A DNA stretch of 15,153 bases from an uncultured Oscillospiraceae bacterium (GCA_934668605.1 CAKUNY010000037.1:1-15153), one strand, 5' to 3'; numbered from the stretch's first letter, positions 1 through 6,891 are shown. Numbers and translations are program-made. The notes: generated from the sequence alone by a model not told the origin.

Positions 1-28
1 GCTCCTGAAAGCTGGACGCTAACTCTAA

Positions 29-70
29 GGGTTATGAGCCCGACGAGCTACCGAACTGCTCTATCCCGCG
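29..70 (-). tRNA. Initiator tRNA-fMet(CAT), 5' portion only; 3' portion missing or replaced
   Basis: On the minus strand, 70 down to 29 reads as the 5' part of an initiator tRNA: acceptor strand CGCGGGA, a D stem GAGC/GCTC (the A11-U24 pair typical of bacterial initiators), and an anticodon stem with the three G-C pairs typical of initiators. The loop is CTCATAA with anticodon CAT at 36-34. From position 28 downward the match to a tRNA is lost: the last two anticodon-stem pairs fail, and no TPsiC arm, acceptor 3' strand or CCA appears in the remaining 28 bases. A consensus promoter lies upstream, so this was or is an expressed gene. It could be interrupted by an integrated element or intron, be a pseudogene, or be a chimeric sequence end. 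The identification of the 5' half is secure; its functional state is not. Confidence 0.75.
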
Positions 71-96
71 ATATAAGCTCTCAACTGAGCTTAGTT

Positions 97-125
97 ATAA
101 TACCACACCCTGTGTCTTCTGTCAA
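97..125 (-). promoter_or_regulatory. Sigma-A promoter of the tRNA-fMet gene
   Basis: On the minus strand a perfect -35 box TTGACA (125-120) is followed after exactly 17 bp by TATTAT (102-97). The expected transcription start is near 90, about 20 bases before the tRNA 5' end at 70. This layout is normal for a strong stable-RNA promoter. Confidence 0.75.
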
Positions 126-210
126 GGGTAATTACAAAATATTTTTCGTGCAGCGTGCGCAGCCGGAGCATCCGTCCCTTTTCCCCGCCGCATTCCGGGA
201 AAAGAGAAAA

Positions 211-241
211 CCCGCAGGCAAGTGACCGGCTTGCCTGCGGG
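211..241 (-). terminator. Rho-independent terminator upstream of the tRNA
   Basis: A perfect 12-bp stem, CCCGCAGGCAAG (211-222) with CTTGCCTGCGGG (230-241), has a 7-base loop. Read on the minus strand it is followed by TTTTCTCTTTT, a usable U-rich tail, and it separates the glycosyltransferase unit from the tRNA promoter. The plus-strand tail (CTTCTATTT) is poorer. The terminator lies about 240 bases past the glycosyltransferase stop; a weaker 5-bp hairpin at 441-455 is nearer that stop. Confidence 0.7.
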
Positions 242-480
242 CTTCTATTTAAAAAAGAGAGGAAAATGAAAAAAGACTGTATCGCTTCTTGCAGGATTAT
301 CATACCAAGCGGTTATTAAAAAAGATAGCGGGCATTTATTAAATATTTATAAAATCGCAAGTTTATTTTTGTTGATATTCACAGTTTCTTCATAGTTTCC
401 TTCGGGTGTATTCCTTCACTGGCTCGCTCAGCACGAAAAGACCCGCTGTCCGGGTGCGTTGGCAGTCGGAAGAAGACGCC
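242..480. other. AT-rich gene-free stretch
   Basis: No convincing gene is present. Positions 300-390 are much richer in A+T than the rest of the window. A 17-residue reading frame at 266-319 (+) is discussed as a weak possibility. The 441-455 hairpin with a short minus-strand U tail could act as a weak first terminator for the glycosyltransferase. Confidence 0.4.
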
Positions 481-1776
481 CTACAGGAACCGCTCCGAAA
501 GCTCCTCCATGCGGAGCTTGAGCTTCTCCTGCCCGCGGCCAACGGCGGCAAGATAGGACGAGATAGCGTGGAACGCTTCGTCGCTCTGGCGGTTGTGGGC
601 AGGGTATTTCCCTGCCTTGAAATTTTCGAGCACGATCTCATAGCGCGCCTGCGCGCGTGTGACCGCGTCCTTCCATGAAATATAAATTTCGTTCTGTGCC
701 GTCTTTCCGACGCGCCGCATCGCCTCGGGGTTTCGGCTGAGCGCCGTCAGCATCTTCGCCATAGAGTCCGCGTTTTCCTCGATCAAAAAGCCGCTTTCCC
801 CGTCTTTGATATCCTCCGCCGCGCAGCTTCCGCGCACGAGGACGCTTCCGAGCCCGCAGGCCGCCGCCTCGCGCACGACAAGGCCGTTCGTGTCAAACGT
901 CGACGGGAACAGGAACAGGTCTGCCCGGCAGTACCACGCGCGGATAACGTTCCGGTCGTAGGCCGGCGCGGTGAAAAAGACGCAGTCCGACAGGCCGAGC
1001 TTTTCGCTGTAGGCCATGACCTCGTCGCGGTCTGCGCCGTTTCCGACGAAAACCATGCGAAATGCCGTTCCCTGCTTTTTGAGGCTGTCCAGCGCGTCGA
1101 GGATGATTTTTAAGTCCTTGTACCACATCATGCGGCCGACAAAGAGGAACATCGGAACGTTTTCCGGCAGATCGAAGTCCTTCGTCACCTCGCGCACGAG
1201 GCTTTCGTCGACTCTCCCCTTCGGGAAGTCCACACCGTTCGGCATGACGAGATAGTCTCCCTGATAGCCGAGGCTCTTTAAATTTTCGCCCGCGCCGTGG
1301 CTCACCGTCCAGACCTCGTCGCAGGCTGTGATATTGTCGACGAGAACCTTTTTGGCCTCCTCCTGCAAGAGCTTACCCTTGATGGCGTTGGCGATGTCAA
1401 TGTCAAATTTCGTGTGATACGTAAAGACCAGCGGCACGGAAATCCGGTCGCGCAGGGCACGCGCGAGCATGGCGGACGTGACCGGGCAGTGGCAGTGGAT
1501 GAGATCGAAGCTTCGTTCTACCAGCTTCTCGAGCGTCTGGCTCGAAAACGGCAGCCCCGCGTGATACCCCACCAGCTTTGTCAGGTCGACGCTCGGGTAG
1601 CGCACGATGGGAAATTCAAACTTCGTATCGTCCGCGTCCGGATAGGCGGGCGTGACGACGGTCGCTTTTTCTCCGTTTTCCGTCAGAATCTTTGCATAGT
1701 TTACAACCGCGTTCGCCACACCATCGGTGACCGGCGGGAACGAATCGTTGATCAGGCAGATGCTTCTTTGTTCCAT
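481..1776 (-). CDS. GT4-family glycosyltransferase, probably glycolipid type
   Basis: A 431-residue GT-B fold glycosyltransferase of family GT4. The N-terminal acceptor half begins with the typical beta strand and Gly-rich loop (residues 7-20, ending TDGVA) and has HCHCP at 94-98 and YHTKFD at 120-125. The donor half begins after PNGVDFPKG (179-187), has FVGRMMWYKDL at 212-222, and ends in the sugar-nucleotide site FPSTFDTNGLVVREAAACG (290-308). The usual E-x7-E pair reads D295-x7-E303, a variant seen in diacylglycerol glucosyl- or galactosyltransferase-like members. By family knowledge it would transfer a sugar from a nucleotide donor at the inner membrane face; a lipid acceptor is inferred, not shown. 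The ATG start has AGGAAG about 9 bases upstream and stands alone as a transcription unit. The C-terminal 45 residues are charged and helical. Confidence 0.85.
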   Translation of the reverse strand: MEQRSICLINDSFPPVTDGVANAVVNYAKILTENGEKATVVTPAYPDADDTKFEFPIVRYPSVDLTKLVGYHAGLPFSSQTLEKLVERSFDLIHCHCPVTSAMLARALRDRISVPLVFTYHTKFDIDIANAIKGKLLQEEAKKVLVDNITACDEVWTVSHGAGENLKSLGYQGDYLVMPNGVDFPKGRVDESLVREVTKDFDLPENVPMFLFVGRMMWYKDLKIILDALDSLKKQGTAFRMVFVGNGADRDEVMAYSEKLGLSDCVFFTAPAYDRNVIRAWYCRADLFLFPSTFDTNGLVVREAAACGLGSVLVRGSCAAEDIKDGESGFLIEENADSMAKMLTALSRNPEAMRRVGKTAQNEIYISWKDAVTRAQARYEIVLENFKAGKYPAHNRQSDEAFHAISSYLAAVGRGQEKLKLRMEELSERFL

Positions 1777-1814
1777 CGGGAGTCTTCCTTTCTGTCTGCA
1801 TAGGATGTTGAGCT

Positions 1815-1820
1815 ATTATA
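1815..1820 (-). promoter_or_regulatory. -10 box of the glycosyltransferase promoter
   Basis: A perfect TATAAT on the minus strand lies 39 bases before the ATG at 1776. The -35 region 17 bp upstream (1843-1838) reads TTCCAT, which is weak. Repeat copy A begins only about 26 bp beyond that -35 site and could influence it. Confidence 0.5.
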
Positions 1821-1868
1821 CCGTGCTTTCTGAAAAAATGGAAGCACAAAGTCTTCCAGCCAAATTTG

Positions 1869-1975
1869 CGTAGGGGTCGATGCCCACATCGACCCGGCGG
1901 AATGCACCGTTTTTACGGAGATCTCCGGCGAATTCGATGGTTCCCAATGGGTCGATGTAGGCATCGACCCCTACG
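1869..1975 (+). repeat. Double-hairpin repeat, copy A
   Basis: A 107-bp element bounded by CGTAGGGG and CCCCTACG. Each end is itself a hairpin (GGGTCGATG/CATCGACCC, with a 4-base loop), and the two ends are inverted repeats of each other. The core of about 55 bp contains GCGAATTCGATGG. In this copy both hairpins are of the GTCGAT/ATCGAC type, whereas the other copies have GGCGAT/ATCGCC at the right end. It sits between the divergent glycosyltransferase and metalloprotein promoters. Function is unknown; it resembles a MITE or REP-like dispersed element. Confidence 0.9.
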
Positions 1976-1987
1976 AACGCGGGAGCA

Positions 1988-2012
1988 GTTGCTGTGCGCA
2001 ATCGCCCCCTAT
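1988..2012 (+). repeat. Decayed right-end hairpin of the same repeat family
   Basis: The segment ending CAATCGCCCCCTATG closely resembles the right arm of the full repeats (CATCGCCCCCTACG) and lies 12 bases past copy A. Its partner strand is degenerate. It is probably a remnant of a second, tandem copy. Confidence 0.45.
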
Positions 2013-2034
2013 GAACGCAAGCGGAAACAGGTAC

Positions 2035-2063
2035 TTGATTTTCTCGCTGGCACAGCTCATAAT
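2035..2063 (+). promoter_or_regulatory. Promoter of the YgjP-like gene
   Basis: TTGATT (2035-2040), a 17-bp spacer and CATAAT (2058-2063) match sigma-A spacing. The start would be near 2070, about 26 bases before the ATG at 2096. Confidence 0.55.
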
Positions 2064-2095
2064 GAATCGTATCTTGACCTGAAAAGAGGGATTCC

Positions 2096-2788
2096 ATGCA
2101 GCGCACCATTGACGGTCTGCCCGTCACCATCGTCCGAAAATCCATCAAAAACATGCACCTGCGTGTGCTGTCCCCGAATGGCGAGATTCAGATCACCGCG
2201 CCGAACCGGCTCTCCGTGTCGCAGATCGACCGCTTTGTGCGCGAAAAGCGCGGCTGGATCGAAGCCCAGCAGAGAAGGCTCTCCGCGCGTCCTCCTGTGA
2301 CAAGCCCGAATTTTGCTGACGGCCAGACGGTTTATCTCTGGGGCGCGGCATATACGCTTCGTCTGGAGCCTGCCGCACGCGGAAGAACCGCCTTGCAGCG
2401 CGGGCAGGAGATCGTTTTATATGTCCGCCCGGAGGACGGCGCTTCGCAGCGGGAGGCGCTTTTAAACGGCTTTTACCGGGATGTCCTTTCCAGGCAGATC
2501 GCCGCGCGCCTGCCCCTCTGGGAGGCAAGGACAGGGCTTCACCCGTCTTCCTGGCAGATCAAGAACATGAAGACCCGCTGGGGCACGTGCAATACCGGAG
2601 CAAAAAGGATCTGGCTGAACCTTCAGCTTGCCAAGCAGCCGCCCGTCTGCCTCGATTATGTCATCGCCCACGAGCTGACGCACCTGCGCTGCCCCGGCCA
2701 CGGGCAGGATTTCAAGGCATTTTTGACGCGCGTCATGCCAGATTGGCCGGAGGTCCGAAAAGCACTCAACAATCAGACGTTTGTTTAA
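2096..2788 (+). CDS. YgjP-like (DUF45) zinc metallopeptidase-fold protein
   Basis: A 230-residue protein matching the YgjP/DUF45 family, related to SprT- and M48-type zinc peptidases. Visible hallmarks are the family signature KTRWGTC (159-165), the zinc-binding and catalytic HELTH (192-196) and the third ligand region GHGQDF with H202. The N-terminal half (strands and the segment around residues 45-60) is typical for the family. Length is normal. There is no signal peptide or membrane segment, so it is cytoplasmic. The substrate is not known for this family. ATG 2096 has AGAGGG a few bases upstream. It appears to be a single-gene unit with its own promoter and a terminator at 2974-3006, and repeat copy B lies in its 3' untranslated region. 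Confidence 0.88.
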   Translation: MQRTIDGLPVTIVRKSIKNMHLRVLSPNGEIQITAPNRLSVSQIDRFVREKRGWIEAQQRRLSARPPVTSPNFADGQTVYLWGAAYTLRLEPAARGRTALQRGQEIVLYVRPEDGASQREALLNGFYRDVLSRQIAARLPLWEARTGLHPSSWQIKNMKTRWGTCNTGAKRIWLNLQLAKQPPVCLDYVIAHELTHLRCPGHGQDFKAFLTRVMPDWPEVRKALNNQTFV

Positions 2789-2790
2789 AT

Positions 2791-2936
2791 TTCATCCGCC
2801 CTACGTTTTTGGGGAATCTTCCGGGACGTTCGTAGGGGTCGATGCCCACATCGACCCATGGGAAGTCACGAATTTGCCGAAGATTTCCGTAACAACGGAT
2901 AATTCTGCCGGGGCGATGTGGGCATCGCCCCCTACG
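2791..2936 (-). repeat. Double-hairpin repeat, copy B, with core inverted and extra 5' flank
   Basis: The core element spans 2831-2936 and has the same terminal hairpins as the other copies: left GTCGAT type, right GGCGAT type. Its core matches the reverse complement of the copy A and D cores (39 of 57 positions identical to D by hand, without gaps), so the core is flipped. A 40-bp flank (2791-2830) starts with CATCCGCCCTACG and is shared, in the same direction, with copy D; its CCCTACG (2799-2805) can pair with CGTAGGG (2831-2837), giving an outer stem. The strand given is that of the core. The element lies between the metalloprotein stop and its terminator, so it should be transcribed. Confidence 0.85.
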
Positions 2937-2973
2937 CATATCCTGAAAAAGCGTCCGCCTATGCGGACAATGT

Positions 2974-3012
2974 ATCCCCCGGAGGCCATTGCAGCTTCCG
3001 GGGGATTTCGTT
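2974..3012 (+). terminator. Terminator of the YgjP-like gene
   Basis: ATCCCCCGGA (2974-2983) pairs with TCCGGGGGAT (2997-3006) around a 13-base loop, followed by TTCGTTTATT. It lies exactly between convergent genes and abuts the stop codon of the PII-like gene. Confidence 0.7.
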
Positions 3013-3677
3013 TATTCGTCGCGCTCGCGAAGGCCTGCGACCTGCGAGATGGGAAGCGAGAAGCAGATGGCGCCCGCTCTTGTGCCGGGGCCTGCGTTGT
3101 CGGCGATCGCCTGCATGATGGCGGCCTTTTCGTCCGCGTGGGCGACGATATAGACAACATCCTTCTCATCTGCCAGACTCACGCCGAAAAACTTCTGCGC
3201 CCGCGCCCGGCCGGTGCCCTTGGCATGCAGCACCGTGCCGCCGCCGGCTCCTGCCGACCGCGCCGCGTCCATGACGGTGTCCGAGTAGCCCTCGTTCATA
3301 ATTACCATGATCAGCTCGTGCGAAAAATCCATCGCGGGTTTTCCTCCTGTCTGTGTCGAATCGGTCAAATAGCCGAGCGTCCGCCCGCCCGCTACGCTCT
3401 TGAGCGGAATTGCCATCATCACGCCGTTTCCCGGCACGTCGATAAAGAGCCTGCGCTTGGCAAGCTTAAATATCTGCCGGGTCTGATCAAGGTCTCCCAC
3501 AGTGCTGACGATCGCCTTTTCCGTCGCGTCGAGGCCGTAGGAAGACAACTGCTCGCCCGTCGCCGTGCCGCGGCCAAGCTTCGTCAGAACCATGCCGATT
3601 CCGGCGGATTGATAAATATTCGATAAAATCTCCGCGCGGTCGCGGTCTGAAATTGTGATCACATAGTATAATTCCAT
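3012..3677 (-). CDS. Tandem-duplicated PII-like (GlnB fold) regulator
   Basis: A 221-residue protein with two PII-like ferredoxin folds in a row: domain 1 about residues 3-95 (opening YYVITISDRDRAEIL) and domain 2 about 119-216 (opening HELIMVIMNEGYSDTVMDAA). Domain 2 carries GGGTVLHAKGTG (145-156) and the strand-turn-strand DVVYIVAHADEKAAIM typical of the family. Classical PII proteins are about 112 residues and uridylylated on a T-loop tyrosine; no such Tyr loop is seen, so it is probably an allosteric partner rather than a GlnD substrate (inference). The ATG overlaps the stop of the upstream DUF1538 gene by one base (TGATG), indicating translational coupling. Longer in-frame starts upstream lie within the coupled gene and are unlikely. 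It probably regulates the DUF1538 transporter. Confidence 0.85.
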   Translation of the reverse strand: MELYYVITISDRDRAEILSNIYQSAGIGMVLTKLGRGTATGEQLSSYGLDATEKAIVSTVGDLDQTRQIFKLAKRRLFIDVPGNGVMMAIPLKSVAGGRTLGYLTDSTQTGGKPAMDFSHELIMVIMNEGYSDTVMDAARSAGAGGGTVLHAKGTGRARAQKFFGVSLADEKDVVYIVAHADEKAAIMQAIADNAGPGTRAGAICFSLPISQVAGLRERDE

Positions 3678-5200
3678 CACACGGCCTCCCAGAGCTCGAT
3701 GATCTCGTTTTCGCCGAAATGCGGCAGAACGGGCGTATCCGTCTTCTGCTTCGACTTGAGCACGTAAATGCCGCCCATGACCTGCACCGTGATAAGCGGC
3801 ATCATCGCCACCAGCGCCACGATGCCGAACGCGTCCGTCATCACGTTTCCGCCCAGCGCCGTGCACGCGCCCATTGCCAGCGGCAGCATGAAGGTCGCCG
3901 TTAAGGGGCCGGACGCCACGCCGCCGGAGTCAAAGGCGATGGCCGTAAACGTGCGCGGAACGAAGAAGCTGAGCCCCAAAGCCACCGCGTAGCCCGGGAC
4001 GAGGAAATAGAGGATCGGAAGCCCCGTCAGAACGCGCACCATCGCAAGCCCGTTTGCCAGCGCGACGGCAACGGATAAGCTGAGTCCCATCGCCTTTGCC
4101 GAAATCGCGCCCGAGGTCAGCTCCTCGACCTGCTTGTTCAAAATATGTACCGCTGGCTCGGCGTCGATGATGAACCAGCCCATGAGCATCGCCAGCGGAA
4201 TGAGAAGCATGGATAGCCCGCTCGAAGCAAGCTCGCTTCCGAGCACGTAGCCCAAAGGCGAAAAGCCGACGTTCACGCCCGTAAGGAACAGCACGAGCCC
4301 CAGGAACGTATAGCCCACGCCCATGACGATTCTCGTGAGCGGCAGCTTTCTTAAATGCAGCGAAAACACCTGGAACAGCAGGAAGAACACGAAGATCGGC
4401 AGAAGCGCCATCGCGACCTCGAGAATATAATCGGGCAAACTGTGAAGATATGCAAAGCCCAGATCTACTGACGTTTCAAAGCCGCCGATCACCATATTGA
4501 CATCCGCCTGCGTATCCGTGGGGTAGATCGCGCCCAGCAGCATGACCGCCAGCACAGGGCCGATGGAGCACAGGGCAACGAGGCCGAAGCTGTCTGCCTT
4601 CGCGTTTTCGTCGCTTCGGATGGACGCAACGCCCACGCCCAACGCCATGATAAACGGCACCGTCATCGGCCCCGTCGTCACGCCGCCGGAGTCAAACGCG
4701 ACGGACAAAAAACCCGCATCCGACAAAAAAGCGCCCACAAAGACGATCGCGTAGAAAATGATAAGCAGCAGGCGCAGCGAGATCGAAAACAGAATTCTCG
4801 CCATGCACAGCATTAAAAATAAACCAACGCCGACCGACACCGTCACAACAAGAACGGTTTTATCGATCGCCGGAACGTTCGTCGCCAGCACCTGCAAGTC
4901 GGGCTCCGCCATCGTAATGGCCACGCCCAGCAGGAAGCTCACGCCCAGCACGAACCAGAGCTTCTGCGACTTTGTCATTTTCGCGCCGATCAGGTTGCCG
5001 ATGCGCGACATCGAGAGCTCCGCGCCCAGCGTGAAAAGTCCCATGCCCACAATCAAAAGCCCCGACCCGAGCAGGAACGAGAGCATCAGCCCCACGTCCA
5101 CCCGAACCAGCGCCAAGCACAAAACCGCCACGATTGCCGTCACCGGCAGCACGGAAGCCGCCGCCTCTTTCAGTTTTTCCGCCAACACCCGATACTGCAA
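3677..5200 (-). CDS. Tandem DUF1538 integral membrane protein, putative cation antiporter
   Basis: A 507-residue polytopic membrane protein made of two homologous halves. Motifs recur in order: AFDSGGV at 168-174 and 422-428, each followed by xxGPxT; AEP followed by a Leu-rich helix at 98-106 and 347-354; DSFGLVAL at 203-210 and DAFGIVAL at 456-463, each ending in GAIY or GGIY. This is the DUF1538 family. From memory, separately encoded DUF1538 pairs (UmpA/UmpB of a Halomonas) were reported as a two-component Na+/H+ antiporter; here both units are in one chain. The start is TTG at 5200, with GGAGGGAG about 8 bases upstream. Transport by this protein, and control by the PII-like partner, are inferences from the family and coupling. 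Confidence 0.88.
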   Translation of the reverse strand: MQYRVLAEKLKEAAASVLPVTAIVAVLCLALVRVDVGLMLSFLLGSGLLIVGMGLFTLGAELSMSRIGNLIGAKMTKSQKLWFVLGVSFLLGVAITMAEPDLQVLATNVPAIDKTVLVVTVSVGVGLFLMLCMARILFSISLRLLLIIFYAIVFVGAFLSDAGFLSVAFDSGGVTTGPMTVPFIMALGVGVASIRSDENAKADSFGLVALCSIGPVLAVMLLGAIYPTDTQADVNMVIGGFETSVDLGFAYLHSLPDYILEVAMALLPIFVFFLLFQVFSLHLRKLPLTRIVMGVGYTFLGLVLFLTGVNVGFSPLGYVLGSELASSGLSMLLIPLAMLMGWFIIDAEPAVHILNKQVEELTSGAISAKAMGLSLSVAVALANGLAMVRVLTGLPILYFLVPGYAVALGLSFFVPRTFTAIAFDSGGVASGPLTATFMLPLAMGACTALGGNVMTDAFGIVALVAMMPLITVQVMGGIYVLKSKQKTDTPVLPHFGENEIIELWEAV

Positions 5201-5322
5201 ATTGATACTCCCTCCACATTGTTTGTCTCTAGTTTACCAGATTTCCGCCCTGTTTTCCAGTTAAGAAACCCAAACAAAAGCAAACTCTTTGTGAACAGCC
5301 GCGCAGAACGCACCTAAAAAAA

Positions 5323-5350
5323 GGCGCTGCAAGCTTGCAGCGCCTCTTTT
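5323..5350 (-). terminator. Bidirectional-looking terminator after the abrB-type gene
   Basis: GGCGCTGCAAG (5323-5333) and CTTGCAGCGCC (5334-5344) form an 11-bp perfect inverted repeat. It is flanked by seven A on the left and CTTTTTT on the right, so it has a U tract in both directions. The minus-strand reading terminates the AbrB-family gene 18 bp after its stop and insulates it from the DUF1538 unit. Confidence 0.8.
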
Positions 5351-5361
5351 TTGTTGATTAT

Positions 5362-5604
5362 TTACGCCTTCTTGAGTTCCTTGATGCAGTTGGCGCAGAC
5401 ATTCTTTCCCTTGTACACCGTGATGTTCTTGGCATCGCCGCAGAACACGCAGGTCGGCTCGTACTTTTTCAGAATGATCGACGAACCGTCCACATAAATT
5501 TCAATGGAGTCCTTCTCCGCAATGTCCAGCGTCCGGCGCAGCTCAATGGGGAGCACGATCCGGCCCAGCTCGTCCACTTTTCTCACAATGCCTGTCGATT
5601 TCAT
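5362..5604 (-). CDS. AbrB/MazE/SpoVT-family transition regulator with C-terminal zinc ribbon
   Basis: An 80-residue DNA-binding protein. Residues 1-48 are a swapped-hairpin AbrB domain (STGIVRKVDELGRIVLPIEL, then IYVDGSSIILKKY). Residues 52-73 hold CxxC and CxxC (Cys52, 55, 70, 73), a likely zinc ribbon. By family knowledge it would be a dimer or tetramer controlling stationary-phase or sporulation genes; the zinc part may aid oligomerisation. The start at 5604 is set by GGAGGT 8 bases upstream; a longer in-frame extension to 5715 lacks family similarity. It is divergent from spmA, which suits a role in sporulation timing, though direct control is not shown. Its leader holds a GC hairpin (5642-5668). 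Confidence 0.88.
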   Translation of the reverse strand: MKSTGIVRKVDELGRIVLPIELRRTLDIAEKDSIEIYVDGSSIILKKYEPTCVFCGDAKNITVYKGKNVCANCIKELKKA

Positions 5605-5765
5605 CTTTTGTACCTCCGTTTGTTTGTTTCTTCTACGGAAAACACGGCCGCCAGGCAGCCGTCCGTGTCGCCGCAGAGAATCGGTTTTGCTGATCGTCCT
5701 TATCTTAACAGTCATTTATGTCCAAATTTTGAACAAACTAGATTTTGTGGAGGAAAATTTTTGTA

Positions 5766-6338
5766 ATGTCTCCTATTTGGTTGTTTTTTCTGCTGGCAAG
5801 TCTTGCCGCCGGTGCCCTCACAGGACAGGTGTCCCATTTATCGGTCGCTGCTATGCAGGGCGCGCAGGAGGGTGTGCAGCTGTCTCTGGCTCTGGCCGGC
5901 GCACTTTGCCTGTGGAGCGCCGTCTCGCGCGTCATGGAAAAAAGCGGCCTGTCTGAAAAGCTCTCGCAGCTTCTTTCCCCGTTTCTCTCGCGCATTTTTC
6001 CGGAGACCTGCCGGGATGGGGCAGCGCGCAGCTTTCTCTGCGCGAACGTTACGGCAAATCTTCTCGGGCTCGGCAGCGCAGCAACTCCGATGGGTGTTTC
6101 CTGCGTGCGCCGGATGCAAGTCTTGACGCGCGACAAGACGCGGGCCACTAACGAAATGTGCCGCCTGATCGTCATGAACACGGCCTCCATTCAGCTGCTG
6201 CCGACGACTGTCGCCGCGCTTCGGTCAAGCCTCGGCTCCTCTCATCCCTTCGAGATTCTTCCCGCCGTGTGGATAAGCTCCGTGTGCTCGGTCGCGGTAG
6301 GGCTGTTCGCGGCATTTGTTCTGGAGGAGCGGACATGA
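5766..6338 (+). CDS. spmA: Spore maturation protein A
   Basis: A 190-residue membrane protein of the SpmA (nucleoside-recognition/gate) family. Several hydrophobic segments are visible, and the signature ANVTANLLGLGSAATPMG occurs near residues 94-111, followed by MNTASIQLLPTTVAALR, a family hallmark. In Bacillus spmA and spmB act in spore core dehydration. ATG 5766 is preferred; GGAGGA lies about 11 bases before it, slightly long. An in-frame TTG at 5745 precedes the ribosome site and is rejected. The stop overlaps the spmB start (ATGA), so the two are translationally coupled. Confidence 0.9.
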   Translation: MSPIWLFFLLASLAAGALTGQVSHLSVAAMQGAQEGVQLSLALAGALCLWSAVSRVMEKSGLSEKLSQLLSPFLSRIFPETCRDGAARSFLCANVTANLLGLGSAATPMGVSCVRRMQVLTRDKTRATNEMCRLIVMNTASIQLLPTTVAALRSSLGSSHPFEILPAVWISSVCSVAVGLFAAFVLEERT

Positions 6339-6847
6339 CGGAGCTGCTTGTTCCGCTGCTGCTTCTTTCGGTGAGCCTGTATGGGCTCTTTCGCAGGCAG
6401 GATGTGTATGCCGCGCTCTTGCAGGGGGCGCGGGAGGGACTTTCCACGCTTCTTTCCATCGCCCCGAGCCTCATCGTTCTTTTGACCGCCATCTCCATGC
6501 TCCGCGCGAGCGGCTTTTTTGACCTGTCGGCGCGCTTCCTCTCTCCTTTGTTCCGCGCGCTCGGCATACCGCCGGAGCTGGCTCCCTTGATGCTTGTGCG
6601 GCCGGTAAGCGGCGGGGCGGCCTTAGCCGTGGGAGCGGAGCTCATGCAGACCTACGGCGCGGACTCCCTCATCGGAAAAACCGCCGCCGTGATGCTGGGG
6701 AGCACCGAGACGACGTTTTATACCATCAGCGTCTACTTTGGGGCCAGCGGCATCCGCGACACCCGGCACACGGTTCTTGCCGCGCTGCTGGCCGATTGCA
6801 CAGGCTTTTTCATGGCCTGCCTCACAACAAGGCTCTTTTTGTCCTGA
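6335..6847 (+). CDS. spmB: Spore maturation protein B
   Basis: A 170-residue membrane protein of the SpmB family, with ALLQGAREGLSTLLSIAP near residues 26-43, the conserved RPVSGGAAL (88-96) and LGSTETTFYTISVYFG (120-135). It pairs with SpmA in spore core dehydration (Bacillus knowledge). ATG 6335 overlaps the spmA stop by four bases; longer frames upstream are antiparallel noise inside spmA. There is no dacA/dacB-type peptidase next to it as in Bacillus; the next gene is argS with its own promoter. No clear terminator follows. Confidence 0.9.
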   Translation: MTELLVPLLLLSVSLYGLFRRQDVYAALLQGAREGLSTLLSIAPSLIVLLTAISMLRASGFFDLSARFLSPLFRALGIPPELAPLMLVRPVSGGAALAVGAELMQTYGADSLIGKTAAVMLGSTETTFYTISVYFGASGIRDTRHTVLAALLADCTGFFMACLTTRLFLS

Positions 6848-6891
6848 ATGCCCTCTTTCGGACTGTACTTTTTCTGTTAGATTTGGTATAC

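Noticed and set aside
2781-3626. A plus-strand frame of 281 residues spanning copy B and the PII-like gene
   Set aside because: It starts inside the metalloprotein 3' end, crosses a terminator and is antisense to a well-supported PII-like protein.
5719-5740. Possible sporulation sigma (SigG/SigE-like) promoter for spmA, CATTT-like plus CAAACTA
   Set aside because: The -10-like box is close to a consensus, but the implied transcript start falls only about 2 bases before the ribosome site and the -35 match is weak.
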